Of a stretch of 64,000 nt of DNA, positions 9,101 to 18,964 are shown in pieces. The position numbers and the translations under genes were made by a program. Within the stretch, counting starts at the first letter, position 1, and each line of letters begins with the position of its first letter. Origin of the DNA: CALBTQ01 sp036725605 (GTDB taxonomy: Bacteria > Lernaellota > Lernaellaia > Lernaellales > Lernaellaceae); assembly GCA_036725605.1 (NCBI GenBank), contig DAIMDW010000002.1, positions 124,001 through 188,000 on the forward strand. The letters run 5' to 3'. The notes beneath the pieces were generated by a model that was not told the DNA's origin, searched no databases, and was given only the letters and a program-made list of their open reading frames with translations.

Positions 9101-12100
9101 TCAGCAGCCGCAACCTTTATCATCATCGTCGTTGTCATCATCGTCGCCTTCATTAGCGCCGAAACAAGCGGCCAATTCTTCGCAGGACGCGGCGGCTTGT
9201 GCGCAATTCAGATAAGACGACTGCAACTGCGAGCACATCGAGAGACATTCGCTCATCGAGTCGACGCCGAAGAGATCGGTCAAACCGCATGATTCCACGC
9301 GTTCGCAGAAACTTTCACACATATCATCGTCATCATCGTCGTCGTTCTCGTCGTCATCAGGCGTGCTGTCGTCATCGTCGTCGGGCGTGGCATCGTCATC
9401 ATCGGGCGTGACGTCGTCATCGTCCGGTGTCGTATCGTCATCGTCGACGTTGGGATCGCACGTGTCATTTTCTTCGTTGCAGGTTTGATTGGTCGTGCAC
9501 GGATCGCCCGGCGAATCGCATTCGTCATTGGCTTCGTCACAGGTTTCCTCACCGGTGCAAAACTGACCGTCGTCGCAATCGCGCAGGTCGCCGTCGCACA
9601 CGCCTTCGGTGCAAACATCATCGACCGTGCAAAACAGTTCGTCGTCACAGGTCGTGCCGTTGGGCAGGAATTCATCGGTCGGACAAGCCGCATCCGTACC
9701 CGTGCATTCCTCGGCAACATCACAGTCGTCAGCGGCGTCGCGGCATACATGTCCGGCGGCAACCAACACATCGGCCGGGCAATCGATCGACGATCCGTCG
9801 CAGGTTTCGACCTCATCGCACAGGCCGGCCGCCGGACGGCAGACGGTTCCCGTATTGGCCGCCGTGCAATAGCCGTCATCGGTCCCGCCGGCGGCTTCGC
9901 TGCAGGCCCGGCAATCGCCGGTAACCCCGTCGCCGCAGGCGTTTTCGCAACACACGCCGTCGATGCAATAGCCGCTGACGCATTGTGATCCGTCATCGCA
10001 GGATACGCCCAGCGGCAACATGCCCAGGCTGCGCGCCACCACCCGCTGGACGGTCACATCGCCTATTTCAGCAAAGGACGCGTAGGCGAAAATGGTTTCA
10101 TCGGCGTTGCGCGAGGCAATGGACGGTGAATTTAGATAATACGGATCGATCACCATTTCACCGATAGCGTAAGGAGACGGATCATACAACGTGCCGTCCG
10201 GATTCAGGCGAATGCCGTAGGCCATGCTGTTATTTTTGGTAACAATCGTGGTGGTGTAATTGACATGCACCAACGAACCGTCATAGCTGAGAACGATGTC
10301 GTTTATCGGATCCAAACCGGTCGCGATGGTGATGAGATCGCCGGCCGTACCGTCCTGATTGAGCACATAACCGTATAAATCATTGCCGTGCGAGAAGACG
10401 ATCATACTGGCGTCATCGGTGCCGACGATCCGCACCATGGTCAAGTCGTTGTCTTGGCGTAGCGAAATGCCGGCCGGTTCGGGAATGTTGTAATCGCTAT
10501 CCAGACGATAGACATACAACTGGTACTCCGGCAGCATTACGTCATTTTTTCCGATAAAGGCGATGACGGTGTTGGCGCCGTCATACGCGATGCGTACGTG
10601 CGGATAATAATATGCAAGACTGACCGGACAGGGCACCCAATTGGTCTGATCGACAAGCGTACCGTCCACCCCGATGCGCGCATACATAATTTCGGAAACG
10701 TAACTACCGCCTCCGATGTTAATCTCACGATAGTAGCCGACCAAATAATGTTGTCCGTTGTAGGTCAGATCATATTGAATTTCTTGATAATCGCAGCCGC
10801 CATGATCGTAGATGATCTGCCCGTCAGGATTTTGCACGACACCGGCGGCGCTGACCTTTGTGCCGCGAAGCGCCCCGCCACGCATCCAGGAAACATAGAA
10901 ATCGGTCCCGTCGGAGGCGATGTGGATATCATCCACCCGACAAGATTCATTGTATTCCTCGTCGATCGGGAACGAAGCGGTTTTCGGATTTCCTTCGGGC
11001 GAGAGGATCACTCCGAAAAGCTGGCCGTAAAAACTCTCACGTTTATCGCGCCAGGCAACCAGGTAATCGGCGCCGTTGCAGCCGATGGCGGACAGATCCT
11101 GTTCATTGGCGCTGCTATAGGCGAAGGTTTTCCCGGTAAGGTCCAGCAACACGCCGTCGGGAGAAATCCGAGATACGAAGGACTTATAATCGGCGCTATG
11201 GATCATCCAACCGACGACAAAATTCGTGTCGTCATACGTGACGTGCACATCTTCCAGAAAATATATATATTCGTTCAGCTCATCCACCAGAATCGGCGGA
11301 TCGTCCAACACCGTACCATCCAAGCCGATGCGCACGGCCTGGATTTTGTTGTAATCGACGTAAGACTCATAATAATGACTCATAACGGTGAGCAAAAGTT
11401 GCGTGCCGTCGGTGGTGACGTCGAAATCGCTTGCCGTGTTTTCGTGTAACGTGCCATCCCAAATTAAAATCCCATCGGGATCCAACACTTCGAGATTCGT
11501 GTTAATGCGCGTCGTATAAAGTGAAAGATAACCACTGGCATTTTCCTTTTTATAAACCAACCAGTAATAGGTGCCGTCCCATACAATTTCGTATTCTTCC
11601 ATAAATTCCGACGTATTGATCGTATCGGTAACCAGATTCACCCACGTTCCATTTACCGCTGTACCATTCGCATTCAAACGCATTCCGCAGATGACGTGCG
11701 GCGAATCCAGATCGTAGAAGCTGCGCAACAGTAGAAACTCGTCGCCATTGGAAGTAATGCGGAAACAATCCCTATCGGCTAAAAAGTCTTCATCCATGAG
11801 TAGAATGGCAGATCCTGTCGTGCCGTTCGGATTTAAACTCCGCACATACAATTTATCATTACTTCCCATAGTGCCCAATTGATAAAAATATGCCAGAAGA
11901 TAATTGCTTCCATTAAAAGCAACGCCGATGGAGTCGGGAAGGTAATATTCCGTGTCGACAGTGGCGATGTTTATCGAATTGGGATCGAGACAATTGCCGT
12001 CGGCATCGAAACGCCGGGCATGGATGTAGGCGGTGCCTGTGCCGGGATAAGTGCTTTGTAAGAATAACGCTTGATTATCGCCGGCGCCGACGTGGCCGAA

Positions 12101-12445
12101 CGATTCGCCATAACCGTCCAAGCCAAAGGGATCAAGCACCGTGCCTTCATCGGAAAAGCGGGTTAAGTATAACGGACCGTGCAAGTTGCTTTCCGTCGTG
12201 TCGTACCAGAACAGGTAGCTGGCGCCGCCAAAGCCGACAAGATCGACAAATTGATGTTTGGTATGGGGAATGGCGACCGGATCGTCGACCAGAAATTCTT
12301 CGGAAACAACCGGTCCCCAAGGGGATTTCGCTTCGGCGAAAACGGAGGAAGCAACGATTCCGCTCAAGAAGATGAGGCTCAAGCCGATTATGCAAAGCGC
12401 CGCCCGTCTTGCGTTTCGAATATTTTGGAGTCGCGAACAAATCAT
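9101..12445 (-). CDS. Large secreted repeat protein with Cys-rich region, Asp-rich tail and terminal GCGC
   Basis: The protein has 1114 aa. ATG 12445 is preceded by AAAGGGGAA, and a signal peptide ends near SSVFAEA. Residues ~45-830 contain repeats of about 60-70 aa with patterns such as RISPDGVLLD, RIGLDGTVLD and NGADYLVAWRD, typical of extracellular propeller-like repeats. Residues ~840-1010 are Cys-rich (DDGSQCVSGYC, DDGQFCTGEETCDE). An acidic linker follows, then an insert of about 60 aa with eight Cys (CESFCERVESC...SCEELAACF), a second acidic stretch and the ending DKGCGC. Function unknown; probably a surface adhesin-like or structural protein. Confidence 0.8.
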   Translation of the reverse strand: MICSRLQNIRNARRAALCIIGLSLIFLSGIVASSVFAEAKSPWGPVVSEEFLVDDPVAIPHTKHQFVDLVGFGGASYLFWYDTTESNLHGPLYLTRFSDEGTVLDPFGLDGYGESFGHVGAGDNQALFLQSTYPGTGTAYIHARRFDADGNCLDPNSINIATVDTEYYLPDSIGVAFNGSNYLLAYFYQLGTMGSNDKLYVRSLNPNGTTGSAILLMDEDFLADRDCFRITSNGDEFLLLRSFYDLDSPHVICGMRLNANGTAVNGTWVNLVTDTINTSEFMEEYEIVWDGTYYWLVYKKENASGYLSLYTTRINTNLEVLDPDGILIWDGTLHENTASDFDVTTDGTQLLLTVMSHYYESYVDYNKIQAVRIGLDGTVLDDPPILVDELNEYIYFLEDVHVTYDDTNFVVGWMIHSADYKSFVSRISPDGVLLDLTGKTFAYSSANEQDLSAIGCNGADYLVAWRDKRESFYGQLFGVILSPEGNPKTASFPIDEEYNESCRVDDIHIASDGTDFYVSWMRGGALRGTKVSAAGVVQNPDGQIIYDHGGCDYQEIQYDLTYNGQHYLVGYYREINIGGGSYVSEIMYARIGVDGTLVDQTNWVPCPVSLAYYYPHVRIAYDGANTVIAFIGKNDVMLPEYQLYVYRLDSDYNIPEPAGISLRQDNDLTMVRIVGTDDASMIVFSHGNDLYGYVLNQDGTAGDLITIATGLDPINDIVLSYDGSLVHVNYTTTIVTKNNSMAYGIRLNPDGTLYDPSPYAIGEMVIDPYYLNSPSIASRNADETIFAYASFAEIGDVTVQRVVARSLGMLPLGVSCDDGSQCVSGYCIDGVCCENACGDGVTGDCRACSEAAGGTDDGYCTAANTGTVCRPAAGLCDEVETCDGSSIDCPADVLVAAGHVCRDAADDCDVAEECTGTDAACPTDEFLPNGTTCDDELFCTVDDVCTEGVCDGDLRDCDDGQFCTGEETCDEANDECDSPGDPCTTNQTCNEENDTCDPNVDDDDTTPDDDDVTPDDDDATPDDDDDSTPDDDENDDDDDDDMCESFCERVESCGLTDLFGVDSMSECLSMCSQLQSSYLNCAQAAASCEELAACFGANEGDDDDNDDDDKGCGC

Positions 12446-12505
12446 CTCGTTCCCCTTTCGTCAGCCGTACGAATCGGTCTCCCCTTTTTTCGCCGAGCGG
12501 TTATA

Positions 12506-13840
12506 TCAGAGCACATCCTGTACGCAGCGGAAGCCGAGATTGTCTTCCATGTCGGTCGGATAGTAGCGCCAGCGAATCGAGGTACGCAGAATATCGTCGC
12601 CGTAATTGGTGCTCCAACTACCGCCCCGCGTTCCTCGCCGATCGCCGCCGGCCGGTCCCGGCGGATCGGTCGAGGGGCTCGTCGCGTAATAATCCGAGTT
12701 GTACCAGTCGTTCACCCATTCCTCGACGTTGCCGGCCATGTCATACAATCCATAAGGGCTTGAACCGTCGACGGTTTGGTAAACGCCGCCCTGATTCGTT
12801 CCATCGTAATAACCAACCGGACAGGTGTAGGGCCAGTCACCGGATTGATAAGGATCGTTGTTTTCGCCCCAGTTGGCGGCGTGGATCATCCAGGTGTCGC
12901 TCCACGGATAGATGTAGTGCTCCGCCGCGCCTTTGGCGGCCTTCTCCCACTCGGCTTCGGTGGGCAAACGTCCGCCGGTCCATTCGCAAAAAGCGACGGC
13001 GCCATACCAACTGACCAACATGACCGGACGGTATTCGTCGCCGGTATCGGCTACCCACCCCTCGCCTACCTGGTGAATTTGAAAACGGCTGTTATCGGTG
13101 TCGGCACAATCGTGGCCGTCGCAATCGTTGCCGTTCGCGTTGAGAAATTCCGCAAAGCGTTCGTTGGTGACCTCGTAGACATCGATCAGATAAGCCGACA
13201 ACGTGACCTGATGGCGAGGCAATTCGTCGTCATAGCACAAGGTGTCGTTCGGCTCGCAACCCATATAGAAATTGCCGGCGGTAATTTCGACCGTATCGTC
13301 GAAAGCGATATCGTCATCGGCTGTATCGTCATCGGCCGTGTCGTCATCGGCTGTATCGTCATCGACCGTGTCGTCATCGGCCGTGTCATCATCGACCGTG
13401 TCATCGTCGGTCGTATCGTCGTCGGTTGTGTCATCGTCGGTCGTATCATCGTCGGTCGTATCATCGTCGACCGTGTCATCATCGACTGTGTCATCGTCGG
13501 TTGTGTCATCGTCGGTCGTATCATCGTCGGTTGTGTCATCGTCGGTCGTATCGTCGTCGGTCGTATCGTCGTCGGTTGTATCGTCGTCGGTTGTATCGTC
13601 GTCGGTTGTATCATCGTCCGTCGTATCGTCGTCGGTTGTATCGTCGTCGGTTGTATCATCGTCCGTCGTATCGTCGTCGTCATCCGGCGGTATGATATCG
13701 TCATCGTCATCGTCGTCGGACGTATCGTCATCTGTCGATGGACGGCTCTGATCGTCATCGTCGTCGTCATCGCAAGCCGTGAAGTTTACAACCAGGAGTA
13801 AAGCGAAAATGAACATTAACGTTATCGTTACCTTATACAT
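12506..13840 (-). CDS. Lipoprotein with very long (DDDTT)n linker and a formylglycine-generating-enzyme-like (SUMF1) domain lacking the catalytic Cys pair
   Basis: The protein has 444 aa. A signal peptide with the lipobox NFTAC precedes about 165 residues of DDDTT/V/A repeats. An FGE-sulfatase domain occupies residues ~205-440 (FYMGCEPN, YLIDVYEVTNERFAEFL, RLPTEAEWEKAAKGA, GNVEEWVNDWY, RGGSW, LGFRCVQ). In true formylglycine-generating enzymes two Cys follow the RGGSW element. Here the residues after RGGSW are STNYGDDILR, with no Cys. Sulfatase activation is therefore unlikely; related folds act as non-catalytic binding or other modifying domains. No sulfatase gene is nearby. The start is ATG 13840, behind a GA-rich tract. 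Confidence 0.8.
   Translation of the reverse strand: MYKVTITLMFIFALLLVVNFTACDDDDDDDQSRPSTDDDTSDDDDDDDIIPPDDDDDTTDDDTTDDDTTDDDTTDDDTTDDDTTDDDTTDDDTTDDDTTDDDTTDDDTTDDDTTDDDTVDDDTVDDDTTDDDTTDDDTTDDDTTDDDTVDDDTADDDTVDDDTADDDTADDDTADDDIAFDDTVEITAGNFYMGCEPNDTLCYDDELPRHQVTLSAYLIDVYEVTNERFAEFLNANGNDCDGHDCADTDNSRFQIHQVGEGWVADTGDEYRPVMLVSWYGAVAFCEWTGGRLPTEAEWEKAAKGAAEHYIYPWSDTWMIHAANWGENNDPYQSGDWPYTCPVGYYDGTNQGGVYQTVDGSSPYGLYDMAGNVEEWVNDWYNSDYYATSPSTDPPGPAGGDRRGTRGGSWSTNYGDDILRTSIRWRYYPTDMEDNLGFRCVQDVL
13276..13770 (-). repeat. Longest coding minisatellite, about 25 or more DDDTX units
   Basis: About 500 bp of 15-bp units (on the plus strand: GTATCGTCGTCGGTT and variants) encode the linker of the FGE-like lipoprotein. 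The near-identity of neighbouring units indicates recent expansion. Confidence 0.9.
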
Positions 13841-13861
13841 TATTCTTCTCTCTCTCCGTGA

Positions 13862-14722
13862 TTACAGGAACAAGCCATTCATCGCCAGGTTCAGGAAAAA
13901 GGACGTACCGTCTTCGTCGCTGCCGCTGGTCGAACCGATCATCGATTGGATTAACGCGCCCAGACTCCAGAAATCACCCATCGTGCGGGTATCCGAACGC
14001 CAAATGCGAATATCGAAACCGCCCGCATAGGTCAGAATTTGCGGATCGATCGTTTCCTGTCCAACGATGTTGTCCTGGGTAACGCCGAAGGCGGCGCCGG
14101 TCGCGAAAATATAGGGCACGATGCTTACGCGCTTGACGTAAAACTCGCCGATGGCCCCGGCATTCCAGGTAAGGGCATAGGCGCTGATGTTCAACTTGAA
14201 ATCCGAGCGATCGCCCTTTCCCTTCAGGTCGACATGCGAGAGTTCCAACCCCGGGCCGCCAAAGATCGAGCCGGCAAAGCCCTGCTCCGGCTCTTTTTTG
14301 ATTTTTTTACGCCGCTGCGGCGAGCCGATTTTCACGTTGTCGTAAAACTCATACCCGAAGGTGGCCTGTGGCAGCCAGGCATAGGCGAAGCCTTCGCCCC
14401 CGCCGGAAATGGTGCCGGCGACCAAGGTCGATGGATTAATGTCGTAGGCGCTTTTCTCGGTCATCCAATACCAGTCGATCGGCGTGATGTTGATCAAATC
14501 GGCGTGTAACGTATCGACATTGATCCGGTTATAGGACACCTGCGAGAGGTTTTCTCGCTCCTTGGTGTAGATATGCCCATAACGAAACGGCGGCGGCGCC
14601 AAGCTGAATCCGCCCTCGGCCTCCTCGTCATCGTCCGCCCACGCCGGCGAAACTCCGGAGATTAAAATAATCGCCACACCCAGCACTATCGTCAGAATTG
14701 TTTCGAGTGGTCGTTTGTGCAT
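13862..14722 (-). CDS. Exported protein of unknown function, possibly an outer-membrane protein
   Basis: The protein has 286 aa. I chose ATG 14722, preceded by GGAAAGGT, over the longer frame because the signal peptide (ends SPAWA, then an acidic DDDEE) starts there. The mature part alternates aromatic and small residues (GFAYAWLPQATFGYEFYDN, LNISAYALTWNAGAIGEFYV) and could form a beta-barrel. It contains a basic RRKKIKKE loop. I do not recognise a family. It ends 21 bp upstream of the start of the FGE-like lipoprotein gene, on the same strand, so the two may be cotranscribed. Confidence 0.65.
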   Translation of the reverse strand: MHKRPLETILTIVLGVAIILISGVSPAWADDDEEAEGGFSLAPPPFRYGHIYTKERENLSQVSYNRINVDTLHADLINITPIDWYWMTEKSAYDINPSTLVAGTISGGGEGFAYAWLPQATFGYEFYDNVKIGSPQRRKKIKKEPEQGFAGSIFGGPGLELSHVDLKGKGDRSDFKLNISAYALTWNAGAIGEFYVKRVSIVPYIFATGAAFGVTQDNIVGQETIDPQILTYAGGFDIRIWRSDTRTMGDFWSLGALIQSMIGSTSGSDEDGTSFFLNLAMNGLFL

Positions 14723-15137
14723 GCACCAGTACCTTTCCACAGGATTTACAGCCGCTATCACAGCGATATGCCATAGAATATCTACTTGTATCTTTTCTTA
14801 AAATAGTTATTCGTTGCAATTAATTCTTGGCGATTTTCGCATTTTTGGAGAAGGCAAACAAGGGTTTAATTTCAATTGAATAATAAATTCTAACTAACAA
14901 TTAATTCATGTGAATTTTGTCGTATTCTTTTTAATATCATTATGTTTACCCATCCGGCCCATCGCCTTGATAGCAATTATATTCTATTCAGCATAAAGCA
15001 TATATATTCATCATATTAATGATATTATGCATCTTCATTCATCAACCGTATTTGCATGCAACAAAGTCGTATTGCCACTTTTTAGCGTACGTCATTACAC
15101 GAAATAAAAGCTTGCTTACCTGTGCTACCATTCATTC
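14723..15137. other. AT-rich divergent intergenic region
   Basis: No convincing gene. The region is much more AT-rich than its flanks and separates the divergent genes at 14722 and 15138, so it probably holds both promoters. I could not assign specific -35/-10 elements. Confidence 0.5.
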
Positions 15138-15836
15138 ATGCCGAATCGAACGCCGATACCTACCTCGCCCTTCCCCTCGTTTGTCGCCTTTGTCGCGCAA
15201 ACATTAACGTCTTGCGATTACCGATTGCATCCGGAGGAACAGGCGCTGCTCTCTTCGCGCGCCACGCCCAAACGCGTTCGCGAATTCACGCTCGGGCGCG
15301 CCGCGGTCCAGCTGGCGTTGCGGCGGTTGCTCGCCGTCGAGCCCGGACCGGTGTTGCCGGGCGAGCGAGGCGAACCATTGTGGCCGGCGGGCGTGGTCGG
15401 CACGCTTTCCCACTCGCACGACCTGGCCGTCGCCGCCGTGGCCCGGCGGACGGACTGCGCCGGTCTTGGGCTGGATCTGCAAGGTCCCACATCTGTCGAT
15501 CTTGTTCGCCTCGCCCCTAAAATTTGTTTGCCCGCGGAACTGGCGTGGATCGAAAAACAACCCGGATCGACCGCCGACACGCTCAAGTTGATCTTCTCCG
15601 CCAAGGAGAGCGTCTATAAGGCATTGTCCGGCGAACGCTGGTCGTTTCATGATCTGCTGCTGCAACCCGGCTCCGAACCCCATACGCTGACCGGCCGCTT
15701 GCAACGGGCGCTGCCGCCGCACTTCCCGACGGATACCGAATTGACGATCGGCTGGCGCATCGAGGGAGAGTACCTCTTGACCTTTCTCGTATTGCCCAAC
15801 CCGGTGGCGCAAACCCCGCCGCCCCTGCTACACTAA
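15138..15836 (+). CDS. 4'-phosphopantetheinyl transferase (Sfp/EntD type)
   Basis: The protein has 232 aa and transfers phosphopantetheine from CoA to a Ser of a carrier protein. Motifs are GERGEPLWP then GVVGTLSHSHDLAVAAV (P2), GLGLDLQGP (P3, residues ~108-116, Mg-binding Asp) and IFSAKESVYKAL (~151-162). The N-terminal LHPEEQALLSSRATPKRVREFTLGR is typical of the EntD/PptA group. No polyketide or peptide synthetase is in the window, so its carrier protein is elsewhere. No clear Shine-Dalgarno precedes ATG 15138. The next gene, a sulfotransferase, starts about 90 bp downstream. Confidence 0.88.
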   Translation: MPNRTPIPTSPFPSFVAFVAQTLTSCDYRLHPEEQALLSSRATPKRVREFTLGRAAVQLALRRLLAVEPGPVLPGERGEPLWPAGVVGTLSHSHDLAVAAVARRTDCAGLGLDLQGPTSVDLVRLAPKICLPAELAWIEKQPGSTADTLKLIFSAKESVYKALSGERWSFHDLLLQPGSEPHTLTGRLQRALPPHFPTDTELTIGWRIEGEYLLTFLVLPNPVAQTPPPLLH

Positions 15837-15923
15837 GCGGCAATCAACGTCACGCGGGAATCGTCGGACCATCGCGCCGAGCGGATTTTCAACCTCGGCA
15901 ACGCGGAACAGGGTGGGTGAATC

Positions 15924-17024
15924 ATGGCTAAATATCTTAATATTTATCGTATCATTCTGAAAACCTTCGGCTTCAAACTACGTCCGTTGGGCACGTTTTT
16001 ACTACTGCAGGTGCACCGCGTGATCAACGCGACAACCCGCGCGCTCGACCTTGTCTTGTACTCCGAGTTCCAGACGCTGCCGCTGGATCGACCGGTGTTC
16101 ATCCTGGGCAATCCGCGCGGCGGCACGACGTTCATTCACCGCTTTTTGCTCAACACCGATCGCCTGTGCGCCTTCGAATTGTGGGAGATGCTTTTCCCGG
16201 CGATCACCGCGCGCAAGCTGTTCGGGCGGTTGGTCAACAAACTCGCGCCGTTGTCGCCGGCGCGCTATCACAGCTCCGACGCGCACGAGACCAGCTTGCG
16301 CGACGTGGAAACCGACGACGCCATGGCCTTCTTCCACTTCGTGGACGGCGGTTTTCTCTGGTCGTATTTCCTGGCCTGGGACGACACCTGGGGCAGCGCG
16401 CAGAGCAAATCGTATTTCGAGCTCGACGACGAACCGGAGGTTAAGAAAAACAGACTGTTCGGCTATCTCGAAGGTTGCTGGCGACGCAACATGGCGGCGA
16501 AAAAGAAGAGTCGCATTATCGTCAAAAGCAGTATTTTCTCCATGCGCGTGAAAACGCTGCTCAAACGTTACCCCGACTGCAAAATCATCTACGTGGTGCG
16601 CGATCCGCTGGAGACGCTGCCCTCGGGCATGTCGCTGCTGACCGGCGTGCTCGAACAGTCCTACGACATGTTCAACACCACGCGCAAAGAGGACCTGGCA
16701 CGCTACCTGGAAAATCTCTACCAGGGCTCGTGCTATATGTATCGCGCGTTTTACGACCTGAAAAAACAGGGGGGCATTCCGCCCGAGAATTTCATCGTCG
16801 TGCCCTACCCGAAATTGATGAACGACTTCGAAGCCACGATGAAGGAAGTGGTCGAGTTCCTGGAAATCGAGCCGGACCCCGAGTTTTTCACCAAGGTCCG
16901 GCAGCAGGCCGAAAAGCAAAAGGGCTACAAGAGCAAGCACGCCTATTCGCTGGAAAAATTCGGCCTCGACGAACAGCGCATCCGCAAGGATCTGGCCTTC
17001 GTGTACGAGGAATACGGGGTATAA
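15924..17024 (+). CDS. Sulfotransferase family protein (PAPS-dependent)
   Basis: The protein has 366 aa. The 5'-phosphosulfate-binding loop is FILGNPRGGTTFIHRF (residues ~59-73) and the 3'-phosphate-binding region is IIYVVRDPLETLPSGMSL (~residue 222 on). A C-terminal YPKLMNDFEATMKEVVEFL matches the conserved region of the Sulfotransfer_3 family. It transfers sulfate from PAPS to a hydroxyl group; the acceptor cannot be told from sequence. It is followed within 30 bp by the GH3 lipoprotein gene, so the two may form an operon. Confidence 0.85.
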   Translation: MAKYLNIYRIILKTFGFKLRPLGTFLLLQVHRVINATTRALDLVLYSEFQTLPLDRPVFILGNPRGGTTFIHRFLLNTDRLCAFELWEMLFPAITARKLFGRLVNKLAPLSPARYHSSDAHETSLRDVETDDAMAFFHFVDGGFLWSYFLAWDDTWGSAQSKSYFELDDEPEVKKNRLFGYLEGCWRRNMAAKKKSRIIVKSSIFSMRVKTLLKRYPDCKIIYVVRDPLETLPSGMSLLTGVLEQSYDMFNTTRKEDLARYLENLYQGSCYMYRAFYDLKKQGGIPPENFIVVPYPKLMNDFEATMKEVVEFLEIEPDPEFFTKVRQQAEKQKGYKSKHAYSLEKFGLDEQRIRKDLAFVYEEYGV

Positions 17025-17052
17025 TTTTCAAGCAAAATATAAGGGCGGCGAC

Positions 17053-18960
17053 ATGAAAACCTTCTTCCGACTTCCGGCGATCATCCTGCTGTTCACCGCA
17101 ATGATTCTTTTCGCCGGTTGCGGCGACGATGACGATGACGACAACGATACTCAGGCCGACGACGATGCCGTTGACGATGACGAAGCCGACGACGACACCG
17201 GCGACGATGATGACGACGATGATGACGAGGCGCCGCCTTTTTGCGAAATCGACGAGGCGCGCATCGACCGGTTGCTCGCCGCGCTGACGCTGCGCGAAAA
17301 GGTCGGGCAGATGTATTACGTGGGGGTCGATCTCTTCCCCTGGTTCGAATTACCCGCCGTCGCGCGCTCGCTTCAGGAACTGAAGGTCGGCGCGGTGCAC
17401 GAGAAGGTTTTCTACACGCTCGGGCTGTGGCCGGAGTGGTCCGTGCGGAACGTCAACACGCTGCAAACCCTGGCGATGAACAACGATCCGGCGATCCCGC
17501 TGTTGATCGGCATCGATCAGGAAGGCGGCGCGCCGCAAGCGTTTTCCACCGCATTGGGCGGCACCGACACGCCCGGCAACCTGGGCCTGGGCGCCACGTT
17601 CGATCCGGCGGCGACACGCGACGCCTACGCGCTGATGGGCAACCAGCTTGCCGCGCTGGGCATTAACGTCAACCTCGCCCCGGTGTTGGAAGTGATGACC
17701 TCGCCCGAGGAAACCTCGATGTACACGCGCTGCTTCGGCGAAGACACCGCCGCCGTCGCCGAGCATGCGGCTGCGGCCGTGACCGGCTTGCGCGCCGAGT
17801 TGGTCGCGCCGACCGCCAAGCATTTTCCCGGACAGACGGCCGCGCCGGGCGACGAGCACACGGATCTGGTCGTCTCCGAGTTGGACGAAGCGACCCTGCG
17901 CGCGGTCTACCTGCCGCCCTACGAAGCGGCGATCGCCGCCGGCGTCGATCTGATCATGCCGACGCATGCGCGCTTTGTCGGTTACGATCCGGATTATCCG
18001 GCGACCTTGAGCTATCCGATATTGACCGAACTGCTGCGCGAAGAGCTGGGCTTCGAGGGGGTGATCATCACCGACGACATGAACATGTGGTCGCTGGCCG
18101 GCCGTGATTGGGGCGGCATGCCCGATGTGATGGCGATACAAGCCGGCGCCGACATGATCATGGACATCTTCGAAGGCTTCGAGCCGGTCGCGACGAAGGC
18201 GGAGCCCTACCCGACCGACATCGCCGGGCAGATCGATGCGGTCGTGGCGGCGGTGGAGAACGGCGAGATTTCGTCGGCGCGCATCGACGAGTCGGTTCGC
18301 CGCATCCTGCGCCTGAAAATGAAGTACTGCCTGTTCGAAAATCCGTTCCGCGAGGTGGAAGGCATTTCCGCGCGGGTGGATACGCCGGAGCAACAGTCGC
18401 TCGCCGCCGGCCTGCACGATCGTGCGGTAACGCTGGTGCGCAACGACGCCGCGCTCGTTCCCCTATCGGCCGAGGCGCGGGTGCACGTGGTGGCGCCCGG
18501 TCCCGTGGTCTGGCAGATGTACCCCACCGCTTCGTGGCCGAACCTCGCCACCGAAACACTGGTGGGCGCGATGCGCGAATACAATGCGGCGACGACCGGC
18601 TCGTGGTTCAGCTCGCCGCCCTTGCCGTCTGTCGTCAACCGCATCGTCGCCGACGCCGCGGCCGCCGCGCCGGACGTGTTGGTCATCGCCACGTACAACG
18701 CGCTGTATGACGAACGGCAAACGAATATGGTGGAACGGTTGCTCGCTTTGAACTTCCCGACGATCATCGCTGCGTTGGCCATGCCTTACGATCTGCTGGC
18801 CTTCCCCGACGCGTCAACCTACCTCGCGGCGTACAGCAACCACGACCTGGCCGTCGAAGCAGTGGCGCGGATTCTCTACGGTGAGGCTTCACCGGGCGGA
18901 CGCTTGCCGGTGGCGATTCCGGGAATGTATGACATCGGCTGGTCGGCGCCGGTGTACTGA
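17053..18960 (+). CDS. GH3-family glycosidase lipoprotein with Asp-rich linker (NagZ-like beta-N-acetylhexosaminidase)
   Basis: The protein has 635 aa. The lipobox FAGC (Cys ~residue 24) is followed by about 40 residues of acidic linker, then a GH3 N-terminal TIM-barrel domain (~65-430). It contains LLIGIDQEGG, KHFPGQTAAPGDEH (K256; D267 and H269 match the Asp-His dyad of NagZ-type enzymes) and IITDDMNM (D341 the expected nucleophile). A GH3 C-terminal domain covers ~450-630. The Asp-His dyad suggests an N-acetylglucosaminidase or related activity on peptidoglycan or chitin fragments. Unlike cytosolic NagZ it is lipid-anchored, and would act in the periplasm or at the cell surface. It converges with the gene at 18965 with a 4-bp gap. 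Confidence 0.85.
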   Translation: MKTFFRLPAIILLFTAMILFAGCGDDDDDDNDTQADDDAVDDDEADDDTGDDDDDDDDEAPPFCEIDEARIDRLLAALTLREKVGQMYYVGVDLFPWFELPAVARSLQELKVGAVHEKVFYTLGLWPEWSVRNVNTLQTLAMNNDPAIPLLIGIDQEGGAPQAFSTALGGTDTPGNLGLGATFDPAATRDAYALMGNQLAALGINVNLAPVLEVMTSPEETSMYTRCFGEDTAAVAEHAAAAVTGLRAELVAPTAKHFPGQTAAPGDEHTDLVVSELDEATLRAVYLPPYEAAIAAGVDLIMPTHARFVGYDPDYPATLSYPILTELLREELGFEGVIITDDMNMWSLAGRDWGGMPDVMAIQAGADMIMDIFEGFEPVATKAEPYPTDIAGQIDAVVAAVENGEISSARIDESVRRILRLKMKYCLFENPFREVEGISARVDTPEQQSLAAGLHDRAVTLVRNDAALVPLSAEARVHVVAPGPVVWQMYPTASWPNLATETLVGAMREYNAATTGSWFSSPPLPSVVNRIVADAAAAAPDVLVIATYNALYDERQTNMVERLLALNFPTIIAALAMPYDLLAFPDASTYLAAYSNHDLAVEAVARILYGEASPGGRLPVAIPGMYDIGWSAPVY

Positions 18961-18964
18961 AGCC

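Noticed and set aside
12776..13801. Plus-strand 341-codon frame of VIVGRIVVGCIVV repeats resembling a membrane protein
   Set aside because: Exact antisense of the FGE-like lipoprotein and its DDDTT linker; hydrophobicity is an artefact of the repeat.
17350..18417. Minus-strand 355-codon frame opposite the GH3 gene
   Set aside because: Arg/His/Gln-rich shadow composition; the plus-strand GH3 motifs are unambiguous.
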